Positions 1-7,788 of a stretch of 35,997 nt of DNA are shown piece after piece. Origin of the DNA: Ruminococcus sp. (GTDB lineage: Bacteria > Bacillota > Clostridia > Oscillospirales > Ruminococcaceae). The notes below the pieces were generated by a model that worked only from the letters and a program-made list of their open reading frames with translations, was not told where the DNA came from and searched no databases. The stretch lies in NCBI GenBank assembly GCA_017634275.1, contig JAGBNQ010000056.1, positions 1-35,997 of the forward strand. Reading direction: 5' to 3'. Every line of letters starts with the position of its first letter. Within the stretch, counting starts at the first letter, position 1. Position numbers and translations under genes: made by a program.

Positions 1-170
1 CACAATGCACAATGCACAATGCACAATTATTGTATCGCCTTCGGCGATGATATGGCCATTCGGCCGTTCGCCCCACGATATCGCCTATAATTAGCATTTT
101 AGCTACCCATATAAGCCCGAATGGGCATCCGTCGGCGCGAGCCGACACCTCAATTGTGCATTGTGCATTG
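1..170. repeat. Hairpin-rich intergenic repeat element with inverted heptamer termini (MITE/REP-like)
   Basis: The left end is a tandem of CACAATG (1-7, 8-14, 15-21) closing with CACAATT (22-28). The right end carries the reverse complement, so 10-28 and 152-170 are a perfect 19-bp inverted repeat. Between them lie several short hairpins: ATCGCC/GGCGAT (34-39/43-48), GGCC/GGCC (54-57/62-65), TAGC/GCTA (92-95/102-105), GCCC/GGGC (115-118/123-126), and GTCGGC/GCCGAC (131-136/141-146), whose loop GCGA is a GNRA tetraloop. No coding frame is convincing. The heptamers run to the window edge, so the left boundary is unknown. Inference: a non-autonomous mobile or dispersed repeat, or a structured RNA. 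A genome-wide copy count would decide. Confidence 0.6.
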
Positions 171-272
171 AAACAAACTCCGGTTTATCACAGGAAACCT
201 ATTGAAATAACTTGTTAATGCTAAAAGGAAATTATAGCTTACTTGCAACTTGACGGATATGTATTTGTGCAG

Positions 273-301
273 TTGATTTTTTGAGGTAAATGTGCTATAA
301 T
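273..301 (+). promoter_or_regulatory. Sigma-A promoter for recG
   Basis: TTGATT (273-278) and TATAAT (296-301) are separated by 17 bp, and a TG one base upstream of the -10 makes it an extended -10. It lies 31 bp before the recG start and downstream of the repeat element. Bases 171-272 show nothing else that I can support. Confidence 0.75.
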
Positions 302-332
302 AAAAATAAGTATAAAATAGTGTGGTGAGAGT

Positions 333-2372
333 ATGAATGCTGAGCTTGATAAGCCGATAACCTATCTTAAAGGGGTAGGCCCAAAGAAAAGTGAATACTA
401 TAAAAAGCTCGGCATTGAAACTGTCTATGACCTGCTTTATCATTTTCCGCGCAGGTATATCGACTTTTCATCGCCTGTTGCTATTGCCGACGCGCCGAGA
501 GATGAGTCCTGTGTTATAAAGGCGGAGCTTGTGAAAAAGCTTTCAGCGGCGGTGGTGAGGAGTGGGCTTTCTATCTTCAAGGCTGTGCTTACTGACGGGC
601 AGAGCGATATTACGCTTGTGATGTATAATAACCGCTTTGGCTTTGAAAAGCTTGTGGTAGGGCGTGAATACTGCCTTTACGGCAAGGTGACGGGCGACCT
701 TGTGAGAAAGGAGATATCCTCACCGCTTATTTTAGATATGACCTCGGGCGAGGCGGTAGAGCCCGTTTACCAGCTAACCGAGGGGATAAATCAGTTTGCG
801 CTGCGGCAGTCGGTAAGAAATGCTTTAAGCTCTCTTGGTGATTTTATCTATGAGCCGCTGCCTAAGTGGGTGATGAGAGAATATAACCTTTGCGCGCTCG
901 GTTACGCGCTTGAAAATATACATTTCCCGACAGATATGAACACCTGCGCGCTTGCAAAGAGAAGGCTCGTGTTTGATGAGCTGCTCACCTTAAGCCTCGG
1001 AATGCGGCTGTTAAAGGATAAAAGCCGCGAGCAGTCGGGCTGCGTTATGGATAAAAGGGATATCTCTGCCTATTACAGCTCGCTGCCGTTTGAGCTTACG
1101 GGGGCGCAGAAACGCGCTGTTTCGGAGGTCACGGAGGATATGTGCAGGCAAAGCCCTATGAACAGGCTCGTTCAGGGCGATGTCGGCTCGGGAAAAACGG
1201 CGGTAGCGGCTGGGGCGGCATATTTTGCTTACCTTAACGGCTTTCAGACGGCGATGATGGCGCCTACCGAGATTCTTGCATCGCAGCATTATGAAACGCT
1301 TTCAAGGTTCCTGGAGCCGCTCGGGGTGAAATGTGCGCTGCTCACGGGCAGCCTTACCCCTAAGAAAAAGCAGGCTCTTAAGGACGAGATAGAGGCAGGG
1401 GAGTATAGCGTGGTAGTAGGCACACACGCGCTTGTGCAGGAGTCAACACGTTTTAAAAGGCTCGGCCTTGTGATAACCGACGAGCAGCACCGCTTTGGTG
1501 TCAGGCAGCGCGCGGCACTTTCCGACAAGGGCGAGAACCCTCACAAGCTGGTAATGAGTGCAACGCCAATTCCGCGAACACTTGCGCTGATGATATACGG
1601 CGACCTTGATCTGTCGATCCTTGACGAGCTGCCGGCAGGGCGAAAGAAGATAGAAACCTACGCTGTTACGGGCAAGCTGCGCGAGAGGGCTTTCGGCTTT
1701 GTAAAGGGCGAGCTTGACAAGGGCAGGCAGGCTTACATCGTCTGCCCGATGATAGATGAAAACGAGGCTGTGGAGCTTGCAAATGTAAAGTCCTACGCTA
1801 AGGAATTATCCGAGGGTTTTTTCAGCGGATATCAGATAGGGCTTTTGCACGGCAAGCTAAAGCCCGACAAAAAAGAAAAGGTAATGCGCAATTTTAAGGA
1901 CAAAAAAACGGACATTTTAGTCACAACTACCGTTGTTGAGGTCGGGGTTGACGTGCCGAATGCTACCTGCATGGTGATAGAGAATGCCGACCGTTTCGGG
2001 CTTTCACAGCTGCATCAGCTAAGGGGCAGAGTCGGCAGGGGGGAGTATAGCTCCTACTGCATTCTGATAACCGATAATGTGAATGAGGACAGCAGAAAAA
2101 GGCTTAAAATACTGTCCAAAACTTCGGACGGCTTTGCGATATCCGAGGAGGATCTAAAGCTGCGCGGCCCGGGTGATTTCTTCGGGGCAAGGCAGCACGG
2201 CCTGCCTAAGATGAAAATTGCCGATATGAGCGAAGATATAGATGTATTAAAGCAGGCACAGCACTGCGCTGCCGAGATACTAAGGCGTGATGAAAAGCTT
2301 AAATCTCCCGAAAACAAGGGGCTTAAGGAGCTTATTGACCGACTTTTTGCGCAGAGCATAAGTGAGAGCTGA
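333..2372 (+). CDS. recG: ATP-dependent DNA helicase RecG
   Basis: RecG is a superfamily 2 helicase that remodels stalled forks and branch-migrates Holliday junctions. The 679-residue length is typical. The N-terminus (LKGVGPKKSEYYKKLGI, about 13-30) opens the wedge/OB region that grips branched DNA. Walker A is GDVGSGKT at 282-289 and the DEQH box is at 383-386. The motif region QLRGRVGRG lies in the C-terminal helicase lobe. The ATG at 333 is preceded by a weak GGTGAG ribosome binding site and by a good promoter at 273-301. It is probably the first gene of a short unit with the LUD-domain gene 42 bp downstream. The call is secure; nothing is missing. Confidence 0.97.
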   Translation: MNAELDKPITYLKGVGPKKSEYYKKLGIETVYDLLYHFPRRYIDFSSPVAIADAPRDESCVIKAELVKKLSAAVVRSGLSIFKAVLTDGQSDITLVMYNNRFGFEKLVVGREYCLYGKVTGDLVRKEISSPLILDMTSGEAVEPVYQLTEGINQFALRQSVRNALSSLGDFIYEPLPKWVMREYNLCALGYALENIHFPTDMNTCALAKRRLVFDELLTLSLGMRLLKDKSREQSGCVMDKRDISAYYSSLPFELTGAQKRAVSEVTEDMCRQSPMNRLVQGDVGSGKTAVAAGAAYFAYLNGFQTAMMAPTEILASQHYETLSRFLEPLGVKCALLTGSLTPKKKQALKDEIEAGEYSVVVGTHALVQESTRFKRLGLVITDEQHRFGVRQRAALSDKGENPHKLVMSATPIPRTLALMIYGDLDLSILDELPAGRKKIETYAVTGKLRERAFGFVKGELDKGRQAYIVCPMIDENEAVELANVKSYAKELSEGFFSGYQIGLLHGKLKPDKKEKVMRNFKDKKTDILVTTTVVEVGVDVPNATCMVIENADRFGLSQLHQLRGRVGRGEYSSYCILITDNVNEDSRKRLKILSKTSDGFAISEEDLKLRGPGDFFGARQHGLPKMKIADMSEDIDVLKQAQHCAAEILRRDEKLKSPENKGLKELIDRLFAQSISES

Positions 2373-2414
2373 AAGCGGCTTGAAATAAAAATGATTTGAG
2401 AAGGAGAATGAGAA

Positions 2415-3080
2415 ATGGACGAGAATTTAAGGGCGACCTGCAAGCTGAGGCTTGAAAAGACCGCAAAAGCACTTGAAAAGAACAATATGAAGGCATTTGT
2501 TGCGGATAACTGCGAGGAGGCCTGCGAGATAGTGCGCGGTCTGCTCAAGGAGGGCGAGCAGATAACCTGCGGCGGCTCGATGACGCTTAAGGAATGCGGC
2601 ATCACCGATATCATGAGCAGTGGAAAGTACAATTTTCTGGACAGAGCAAAGGCGGGCAGCCCCGAGGAGGTGGCAAAGATATACAGGGATGCGTTTTTCT
2701 GCGATACCTTCCTTTCCTCGTCAAACGCTATAACCGAGAGGGGAGAGCTTTACAATGTTGACGGGAACTGCAACCGCGTTGCCGCTATAACCTTCGGGCC
2801 TAAGCAGGTAATAATAGTTGCAGGAAGAAACAAGATAGTTCCCGACCTTGACGGTGCGATAGATTATGTCAAGCGCGTGAGTGCGCCTGCGAATGCAAAA
2901 AGGCTGTCGCTCGATACGCCGTGCGCAAAGCTCGGTGAGTGTGCAGGGGTTAATATTGACAATATGTGCAGCGGCTGTAACAGCGATAAGCGCATCTGCT
3001 GCGGATATGTGGTCACGGGCTATCAGCGTGACCCCGAGAGGATAAAGGTAATACTTGTAAATGAGGAACTCGGATACTGA
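2415..3080 (+). CDS. LUD-domain protein (LutC/YkgG-like, DUF162)
   Basis: A 221-residue protein of the LUD family, whose members include LutB/LutC subunits of lactate utilisation. The core is visible as GGSMTLKECGI (about 55-65), followed by LSSSNAITERGELYNVDG and by FGPKQVIIVAGRNKIV. The C-terminus is cysteine rich (CAKLGEC...CSGC...CC, about 174-198), as in stand-alone clostridial members of this family rather than in the LutABC complex. No lutA or lutB neighbour is present, so a lactate role cannot be assumed. AAGGAG sits just before the ATG. It follows recG by 42 bp and precedes the membrane protein gene by 34 bp, so cotranscription is likely. Function is unknown beyond the fold. Confidence 0.85.
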   Translation: MDENLRATCKLRLEKTAKALEKNNMKAFVADNCEEACEIVRGLLKEGEQITCGGSMTLKECGITDIMSSGKYNFLDRAKAGSPEEVAKIYRDAFFCDTFLSSSNAITERGELYNVDGNCNRVAAITFGPKQVIIVAGRNKIVPDLDGAIDYVKRVSAPANAKRLSLDTPCAKLGECAGVNIDNMCSGCNSDKRICCGYVVTGYQRDPERIKVILVNEELGY

Positions 3081-3114
3081 GCATTTATAATAGTATAGAA
3101 CAAGGAGATTTGCT

Positions 3115-3765
3115 ATGGATTCATTTAAGGCGATGCTTTATACATTTGCGCGTATAGGGCTGATGCTGCTTTTAGATATTTTCGGAATGTTCACAGGGGC
3201 TGTGCTGTTCCCGGGGCTTGCGTCTTTGGTGCCCTCAAACGGCAGCCGCGTCGGCGAGGGCGGCAAGATGACTGTTTCGGGTGTAAAGGCTTTCTTTACT
3301 AACCCTATAGTCGGCTCGGTGATAGGATTTATAATAATGACGGCTATTTTGGTATGGATATTCTACGATGACGGCAAAAAGCACGCCGCTTATGAGGAGT
3401 GGAGCTGGGAGAATATCCTTATTATATTGGTACTTATGCTTATGGCGGCTTTCGTTCCTACGATATTCAGGGAATCATTCAAGGAAAGCGCGACTATGAC
3501 GGTTTTCTATAACGGGCTTTATTATCCGCTGAGCTGGCTTTGTGACGGCGTTGGCACGGGGCTTACACGCTCCTATAGGGATAATGACCCCACGGGGCTC
3601 GGTCTGCCGTATACGATAGGCGTGCTTGTGGGCAACGGCATTCAGCTCTCTTTATGCTTTGCGGCATATGTTACCTCATTCAAGCTCTATGTAAAGAAAC
3701 ACCCCGTTATCTTAAAGGCGATGAGCGATGACGAGGAGCTTGTAGAAGAGGCGGAAGAAGAATAG
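3115..3765 (+). CDS. Small multi-pass membrane protein, unknown function
   Basis: I do not recognise a named family. The 216 residues contain about four hydrophobic segments: near 12-38, 65-85 (IVGSVIGFIIMTAILVWIF), 101-117 (ILIILVLMLMAAFVPTI) and 173-193. The tail is acidic (SDDEELVEEAEEE). The ATG is preceded by AAGGAG at a normal distance. It follows the LUD gene by 34 bp and is probably its operon partner. The 315 bp after it carry no clear strong terminator. It could be an envelope-associated integral protein; no catalytic motif is visible. Confidence 0.75.
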   Translation: MDSFKAMLYTFARIGLMLLLDIFGMFTGAVLFPGLASLVPSNGSRVGEGGKMTVSGVKAFFTNPIVGSVIGFIIMTAILVWIFYDDGKKHAAYEEWSWENILIILVLMLMAAFVPTIFRESFKESATMTVFYNGLYYPLSWLCDGVGTGLTRSYRDNDPTGLGLPYTIGVLVGNGIQLSLCFAAYVTSFKLYVKKHPVILKAMSDDEELVEEAEEE

Positions 3766-3946
3766 ATGATCTGTTCGGCTTTTGATGCTGTATTTTGGGT
3801 GAAATAATTAACATATATGAAATAATATTCGCATTTTGTATAATATTTTGCATTGTTTTGTTAATTTGAAAGCATCAATTGGTAAAAGTACCAAAAATGG
3901 CGGTTACTTTTCGTCATATTTCCCTCAAAAAAATTTTGATAAAAAC

Positions 3947-3975
3947 TTGATTAAATTGTGAAAAAATGTTATAAT
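3947..3975 (+). promoter_or_regulatory. Sigma-A promoter of the pilC operon
   Basis: TTGATT (3947-3952) and a consensus TATAAT (3970-3975) are 17 bp apart. The predicted transcript begins near 3982. This promoter would drive pilC, pilMN and pilO, and probably the pilin genes as well. Confidence 0.8.
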
Positions 3976-4024
3976 GATAAAAAGTGTGTTTGTAAATAGG
4001 CGAGTTGCATTTGCGGTTTCCCCG

Positions 4025-4056
4025 TGACGTGCAGGTGGCTTTTGACAGGCACGTCA
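4025..4056 (+). promoter_or_regulatory. Perfect hairpin in the pilC mRNA leader, next to the ribosome binding site
   Basis: TGACGTGC (4025-4032) and GCACGTCA (4049-4056) are perfect complements with a 16-nt loop. The 3' arm ends three bases before AGGTGGAGG (4059-4067), the pilC ribosome binding site. Folding could modulate access of ribosomes or bind a regulator. I looked for the conserved bases of the GEMM-I c-di-GMP riboswitch and did not find them. Confidence 0.55.
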
Positions 4057-4080
4057 TTAGGTGGAGGTGTAACTTTAAAA

Positions 4081-5277
4081 ATGAAAAAATTTGCCTATGT
4101 TGCAAAGGATACTGCCGGTAAAACGATAAAAGGCGTTTTGGAGGCTGAGACTGCAAACGATGTGCTTGACAGGATCCATGAGCAGGGCTGGTATTGCGTA
4201 AGCTATACCGAGGCGCTGGGCGGAGGTTTCGGAAAGAAAGGCATTCACAGGTTCAATGCCAAGGAAATGTCCTTCTGCTGCCGTCAGCTCGCTGCTATGA
4301 TGACCTCGGGTCTTACTATCGTTAAGGCTCTGGATATCCTTTACAAACAGGAAGAAAAGAAAGGCCCGCAGGAGGCGTGGCAGGGCGTTTACGAGGACGT
4401 AAACAAGGGCTCGACCTTTACGGAGGCTTTGAGAGCCAGAGAGGGCAGTTTCCCTGATTTCTTTATTTCAATGGTCGATGCAGGTGAATCGGCAGGTACG
4501 CTTGATACTACCATGCAGAGGCTGAGCGACTACTACGACAATACGAATAAGCTCAACAACAAAGTTAAGGGTGCTATGATCTATCCTTGCGTTCTGGGTG
4601 TAATGGTAGTTGCTATCGTTTTGATCATGTTTACATTCGTAATGCCTACGTTTGCAGGTATGATGGAGGAAGAGGATATGCCTGCGATCTCCAAGGCGCT
4701 GTTCGCTATATCCGACTTTATCAAGGGCAAATGGTATATACTTATAGGCGCGATAGTTGTTATCGTTATCGCGATAATCTATGCACTTAAGGTTCCTTCG
4801 GTAAGGATAAAATGGGATAGGTTCAAGATCAAGATGCCTGTTGTAGGGCCGCTGATCGTAACTATCTACACAGGAAAGTTTGCTGAGACACTTTCATCTC
4901 TTTACTCAAGCGGTATCCCGATGGTCGAGTGTCTTGAAAGATCGTCAAAGATCCTCGGAAATACATATGTTGACCAGATGTTTATCCAGGTCGTTGACGA
5001 GGTAAAGCAAGGTCAGTCACTCTCGTCTGCTATCACTAAGACGGAGATATTCAGCGGAATGTTCTGCTCGATCATCTACGTTGGTGAAGAGTCGGGCGCT
5101 CTTGATGAGATCCTTGAAAAGACTGCTGCCTTCTATAATGAAGAGGCAGATGCCGCTGTCGGCAAGCTTGTAGGTCTTATGGAGCCTGCGATGATCATCA
5201 TCATGGGTCTTGCAATAGGACTTGTACTTGCAGGTATCTTCCCGATGCTCTACGGCGGACTTAAGGACGTATCGTAA
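4081..5277 (+). CDS. pilC: Type IV pilus inner-membrane platform protein PilC
   Basis: PilC (GspF family) is the polytopic membrane protein on which the PilB and PilT motors act. The ATG at 4081 gives 398 residues, the usual length. The N-terminus (FAYVAKDTAGKTIKGVLEA) is the family signature. Two GspF repeats follow: the first with CCRQLAAMMTSGLTIVKALDIL (about 64-85, shown in part), the second with GKFAETLSSLYSSGIPMVECL around 262-283. Hydrophobic segments lie near 175-198, 216-240 and 368-390. The tail IFPMLYGGLKDVS is typical. It is first in an operon with pilMN 27 bp downstream. The leader hairpin suggests control at translation. The call is secure. Confidence 0.95.
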   Translation: MKKFAYVAKDTAGKTIKGVLEAETANDVLDRIHEQGWYCVSYTEALGGGFGKKGIHRFNAKEMSFCCRQLAAMMTSGLTIVKALDILYKQEEKKGPQEAWQGVYEDVNKGSTFTEALRAREGSFPDFFISMVDAGESAGTLDTTMQRLSDYYDNTNKLNNKVKGAMIYPCVLGVMVVAIVLIMFTFVMPTFAGMMEEEDMPAISKALFAISDFIKGKWYILIGAIVVIVIAIIYALKVPSVRIKWDRFKIKMPVVGPLIVTIYTGKFAETLSSLYSSGIPMVECLERSSKILGNTYVDQMFIQVVDEVKQGQSLSSAITKTEIFSGMFCSIIYVGEESGALDEILEKTAAFYNEEADAAVGKLVGLMEPAMIIIMGLAIGLVLAGIFPMLYGGLKDVS

Positions 5278-5304
5278 ATTTTTATTAATGAGGTGAATAT
5301 ATAA

Positions 5305-6873
5305 ATGCTTTCGTTTGATATTTCTGACAAGCAGATAAACATTGTCAAGGGCGAAAACTCGGCTAATAAGATAAAGATCGAAAAGTCACTTACCCTTGAT
5401 ATCCCTGAGACTGAGGATTATATCCTCAACGGTGAGGTAATAAACCTCTCCGGCCTTGCTGAGTTTGTTCTTGCAAATCTGAGGCAGGAAAACATGATGG
5501 ATAAAGACGCTGTTGTTACATTCTCTTCAAGCAACATCGTTTTCAAGGAGCTTATCGTTCCTAACGCAAAGGGCGAGGCTTTCCTTACAATGGTTCAGAA
5601 TACGATGAGCCATGAGATGGGTATCACGGATGATTACTCTATCTCATACACTAAGGTAGGTGCAGCAGGTGAGGATAACCCCGGCGCTGTAAAGGTTCTT
5701 GCAACCGCCTGCCCGAGCTCGGTGGTTGAGAGCTACAGAAAGTTCTTCACTATCCTGGGCATCACTCTTAAGTCGGTAAACATAGGCTGTAACTCAATCG
5801 CACGTATAGTTCTGGCCGATAAGTCGAACCTTGATAAGATGCCGCTGCTCGTTTGCCAGCTTGATAAGAATTTCCTGGGTCTGACACTTTTTGAGAACGG
5901 CCAGATGGCATTCGCAAGATATGTACCTATCTCCGAGGAGGATTACGGCACACCTGATTATATTCTTGAGGCACTCAATGAGAATATATTTAAAATGGAG
6001 CAGTTCAATAAGGCAAGAGGCGGCACGGGTCTTTCAAATGTTATCCTCTACGGCGTTATTGATGACTATATCAAGGTAGTTGACGCTCTTGACGGCCTTG
6101 TGGCTCAGGTTTCCGTTTTAAGCGTTCCTACGCAGATCTCGGGCTTTGAGAACTTTGAGTTTACTGTATTTGCTAACGCTATCGGCGCTCTTTATAAGAG
6201 AAATAAAGAGTCTGAGCGCATCAACCTCCTTGAAGTTGACCAGATGCAGGGCAAGGGCTCAAGCGGCGGCGTAAGCTCGCTTATGGTAACAGCAGGTATC
6301 ATAGCTTTGGCATCTGTTGTGGCTATTGCGGCTATTACCGCGGTCATCAAGATACGCACATCTTCACTTGAAGATGATATAAAGGAAGACGAGGCTCAGA
6401 TAGCCGAGCTTAACGAAAAGCTTGCAAATAACGATATACTTAAGGTTCAGCTGCAAGCTATCAAGGCTTACGATCAGGCTGTTATAGATGAAAGAGCAGC
6501 TCTTACATCATGGCCTAAGTTCGATAATAACCTTAAGGATATGATAGATGACGCTTTCAAGGAGGTCAAGGGTGCTGAGTATAAGGGCCTTGAATATGAC
6601 CTTGAAAACGGAACGGTTACACTTGGCGATGTAGTAGTTGATACTCAGGAGGATGCTACTGACCTTATCAGAGCTATCAAGGCTGTTAAGGATGAAAGCA
6701 AGGAAGGCGGCTTGTTCTTCGCAGACGTTACCTTCGATGGCTTTGAGCTTATAGAGGGCGATAAGTATTCGCTCGGCTCGTTAGAGCTTGAGATCAATCA
6801 TGACGCTGCTAAGGAAGACGAAGGCGCAGACGGCAAGAAGGCAGAAAATGATGAAAAGGAGGCGGCTGAATAA
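5305..6873 (+). CDS. PilM-PilN fusion, type IV pilus assembly
   Basis: The first about 300 of 522 residues resemble PilM, the actin-like cytoplasmic ring protein. They open with MLSFDISDKQINIVKG in the place of the family's DIGS phosphate motif and continue through LGLTLFENGQMAFARYVP. Residues 306-309 read INLL, the short docking motif normally found at the start of PilN. A membrane segment follows at about 325-350, then a coiled coil (about 352-395) and a small periplasmic-type domain, which is the PilN arrangement. No separate pilN exists, and pilO starts in the overlapping TAATG, so the fusion is not a sequencing slip within this window. The ATP-site glycines look degenerate (FDIS, LDKN), so nucleotide binding is doubtful. 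Function by family and position: couples the motor-platform to PilO. Confidence 0.85.
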   Translation: MLSFDISDKQINIVKGENSANKIKIEKSLTLDIPETEDYILNGEVINLSGLAEFVLANLRQENMMDKDAVVTFSSSNIVFKELIVPNAKGEAFLTMVQNTMSHEMGITDDYSISYTKVGAAGEDNPGAVKVLATACPSSVVESYRKFFTILGITLKSVNIGCNSIARIVLADKSNLDKMPLLVCQLDKNFLGLTLFENGQMAFARYVPISEEDYGTPDYILEALNENIFKMEQFNKARGGTGLSNVILYGVIDDYIKVVDALDGLVAQVSVLSVPTQISGFENFEFTVFANAIGALYKRNKESERINLLEVDQMQGKGSSGGVSSLMVTAGIIALASVVAIAAITAVIKIRTSSLEDDIKEDEAQIAELNEKLANNDILKVQLQAIKAYDQAVIDERAALTSWPKFDNNLKDMIDDAFKEVKGAEYKGLEYDLENGTVTLGDVVVDTQEDATDLIRAIKAVKDESKEGGLFFADVTFDGFELIEGDKYSLGSLELEINHDAAKEDEGADGKKAENDEKEAAE

Positions 6874-7625
6874 TGAAACTTACATACCGTGATAAGATCC
6901 TTTTGATTGGTGCTGTAGTTGTTATTTTGTGGGCTATCGGTATTTTCCTTATCATCAAGCCTGCGTTCACAACAATGAACGATACATCGAAAACTAAGGA
7001 CAGCAAGGATAATGAGGTAGTAACTCTTCAGAACAGAGTTGATGATGAGAAGAACCTTAAGGAAGACCTTCAGAAGGCATATGACGATGCTGTTGAGCAT
7101 TCAAATGAGTATTTCTACAAGCTTGATACCAAAGAGGCTGTAACTGATACTATCAGAGAACTCCTCTACACAAATACGAGAAAGGTCGTTAACACAAAGT
7201 ATTCGATCGACGATCTTTCAAACAATGTTGTTACACCTTACGCAAGTTCTAATGAAAATCTTGTTGTAAGCTCGCTCGGTGAGCAGGTAAAGCTTATCAA
7301 CAACAGCACAGGTACGCAGACCGAAGAGCAGACACTTACTGCAAATGCGGGAACAGCTATCACTATCAGCACTTATGCAGTAACATCTGACTATGAGTGT
7401 ACACTTGAAGAACTTCTTGACTTTGCAGATTCTCTTGAGTCTACAGACCAGCAGTCCTTTATAATCCAGACAGTCAAGATCGAGGACGTTAATGAGACAG
7501 GCAAGATCACAGGTGAAATGACATTCAACTACTACATGGCACCTGAGATCCCCAAGCCTGCGGCTCTCGGCGGCGACAAGAAGGACGAAAAGAAGGACGA
7601 GGCTAAGGACGATAAGAAGGATTAA
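6873..7625 (+). CDS. pilO: Type IV pilus assembly protein PilO-like
   Basis: The protein has 250 residues. A short cytoplasmic stretch (KLTYRDKILL) precedes one membrane helix (about 10-29), then a coiled coil (about 40-75), then an extracytoplasmic ferredoxin-like region, which is the PilO plan. The tail is a lysine/aspartate-rich run (DKKDEKKDEAKDDKKD) that is probably disordered. The start codon overlaps the stop of the PilM-PilN gene by one base (TAATG), implying translational coupling. PilO normally pairs with PilN, here the C-terminal half of the preceding fusion. Sequence identity to well-studied PilO proteins looks low, so the call rests on architecture and position. Confidence 0.8.
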   Translation: MKLTYRDKILLIGAVVVILWAIGIFLIIKPAFTTMNDTSKTKDSKDNEVVTLQNRVDDEKNLKEDLQKAYDDAVEHSNEYFYKLDTKEAVTDTIRELLYTNTRKVVNTKYSIDDLSNNVVTPYASSNENLVVSSLGEQVKLINNSTGTQTEEQTLTANAGTAITISTYAVTSDYECTLEELLDFADSLESTDQQSFIIQTVKIEDVNETGKITGEMTFNYYMAPEIPKPAALGGDKKDEKKDEAKDDKKD

Positions 7626-7641
7626 TAATTTGTTAATATTT

Positions 7642-7681
7642 CACTTGTAGGTGGTGGGTTTTTACCTATCACCGAAAAGTG
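7642..7681 (+). other. Symmetric interrupted hairpin between pilO and the pilin genes
   Basis: CACTT/AAGTG (7642-7646/7677-7681), GGTG/CACC (7650-7653/7670-7673) and GGT/ACC (7657-7659/7664-7666) stack around symmetric 3-nt internal loops with a TTTT apical loop. It is not followed by a U-tract, so it is not a standard terminator. It could be a processing or attenuation site separating scaffold genes from pilin genes. Confidence 0.45.
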
Positions 7682-7688
7682 CTATATA

Positions 7689-7716
7689 TTGATTAAAAAT
7701 TTTATTCGTGTAATTT
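7689..7716 (+). promoter_or_regulatory. Possible internal promoter for the pilin genes
   Basis: TTGATT (7689-7694) and TAATTT (7711-7716) are 16 bp apart, in the 163-bp gap before the PilX-like gene. The -10 is poor. It is offered because pilins are usually needed in larger amounts than the assembly proteins. Confidence 0.3.
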
Positions 7717-7788
7717 ATAGTAAATAATGCACACGATAAAAGGAAATGACCCTATAGAATTGTGAAATCTTACAGAAAGGTGGTTTTT

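Larger units (their letters stand above)
3766..4080 (+). other. Intergenic region and 5' leader before the pilus operon
   Basis: A 315-bp AT-rich gap without a gene. A weak hairpin (AAAAGTACC near 3884-3892 against GGTTACTTTT at 3902-3911) may end the upstream unit, but it lacks a proper U-tract. A strong promoter sits at 3947-3975, giving a leader of about 99 nt that contains the perfect hairpin at 4025-4056. The GTG at 4024 opens an in-frame extension of pilC that would translate through this hairpin; I reject it as the start because the well-spaced AGGTGGAGG lies just before the ATG at 4081. Confidence 0.7.

Noticed and set aside
1-28. CRISPR array from the tandem heptamers
   Set aside because: Units are 7 bp and contiguous, with no spacers and no cas genes.
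2054-2632. 192-codon minus-strand reading frame across the recG/LUD junction
   Set aside because: Serine-rich shadow of two well-supported plus-strand genes.
3115-3765. Membrane protein as part of the pilus operon
   Set aside because: A 315-bp gap with a strong promoter separates it from pilC; it belongs with the LUD-domain gene.
4024-4080. GTG start extending pilC by 19 residues
   Set aside because: It lies inside the leader hairpin, has no ribosome binding site, and the family N-terminus begins at the ATG at 4081, which has a good AGGTGGAGG.
4000-4080. GEMM-I (c-di-GMP) riboswitch in the pilC leader
   Set aside because: The conserved GGGCAAACC-like and GACGCAAAGC blocks are absent.
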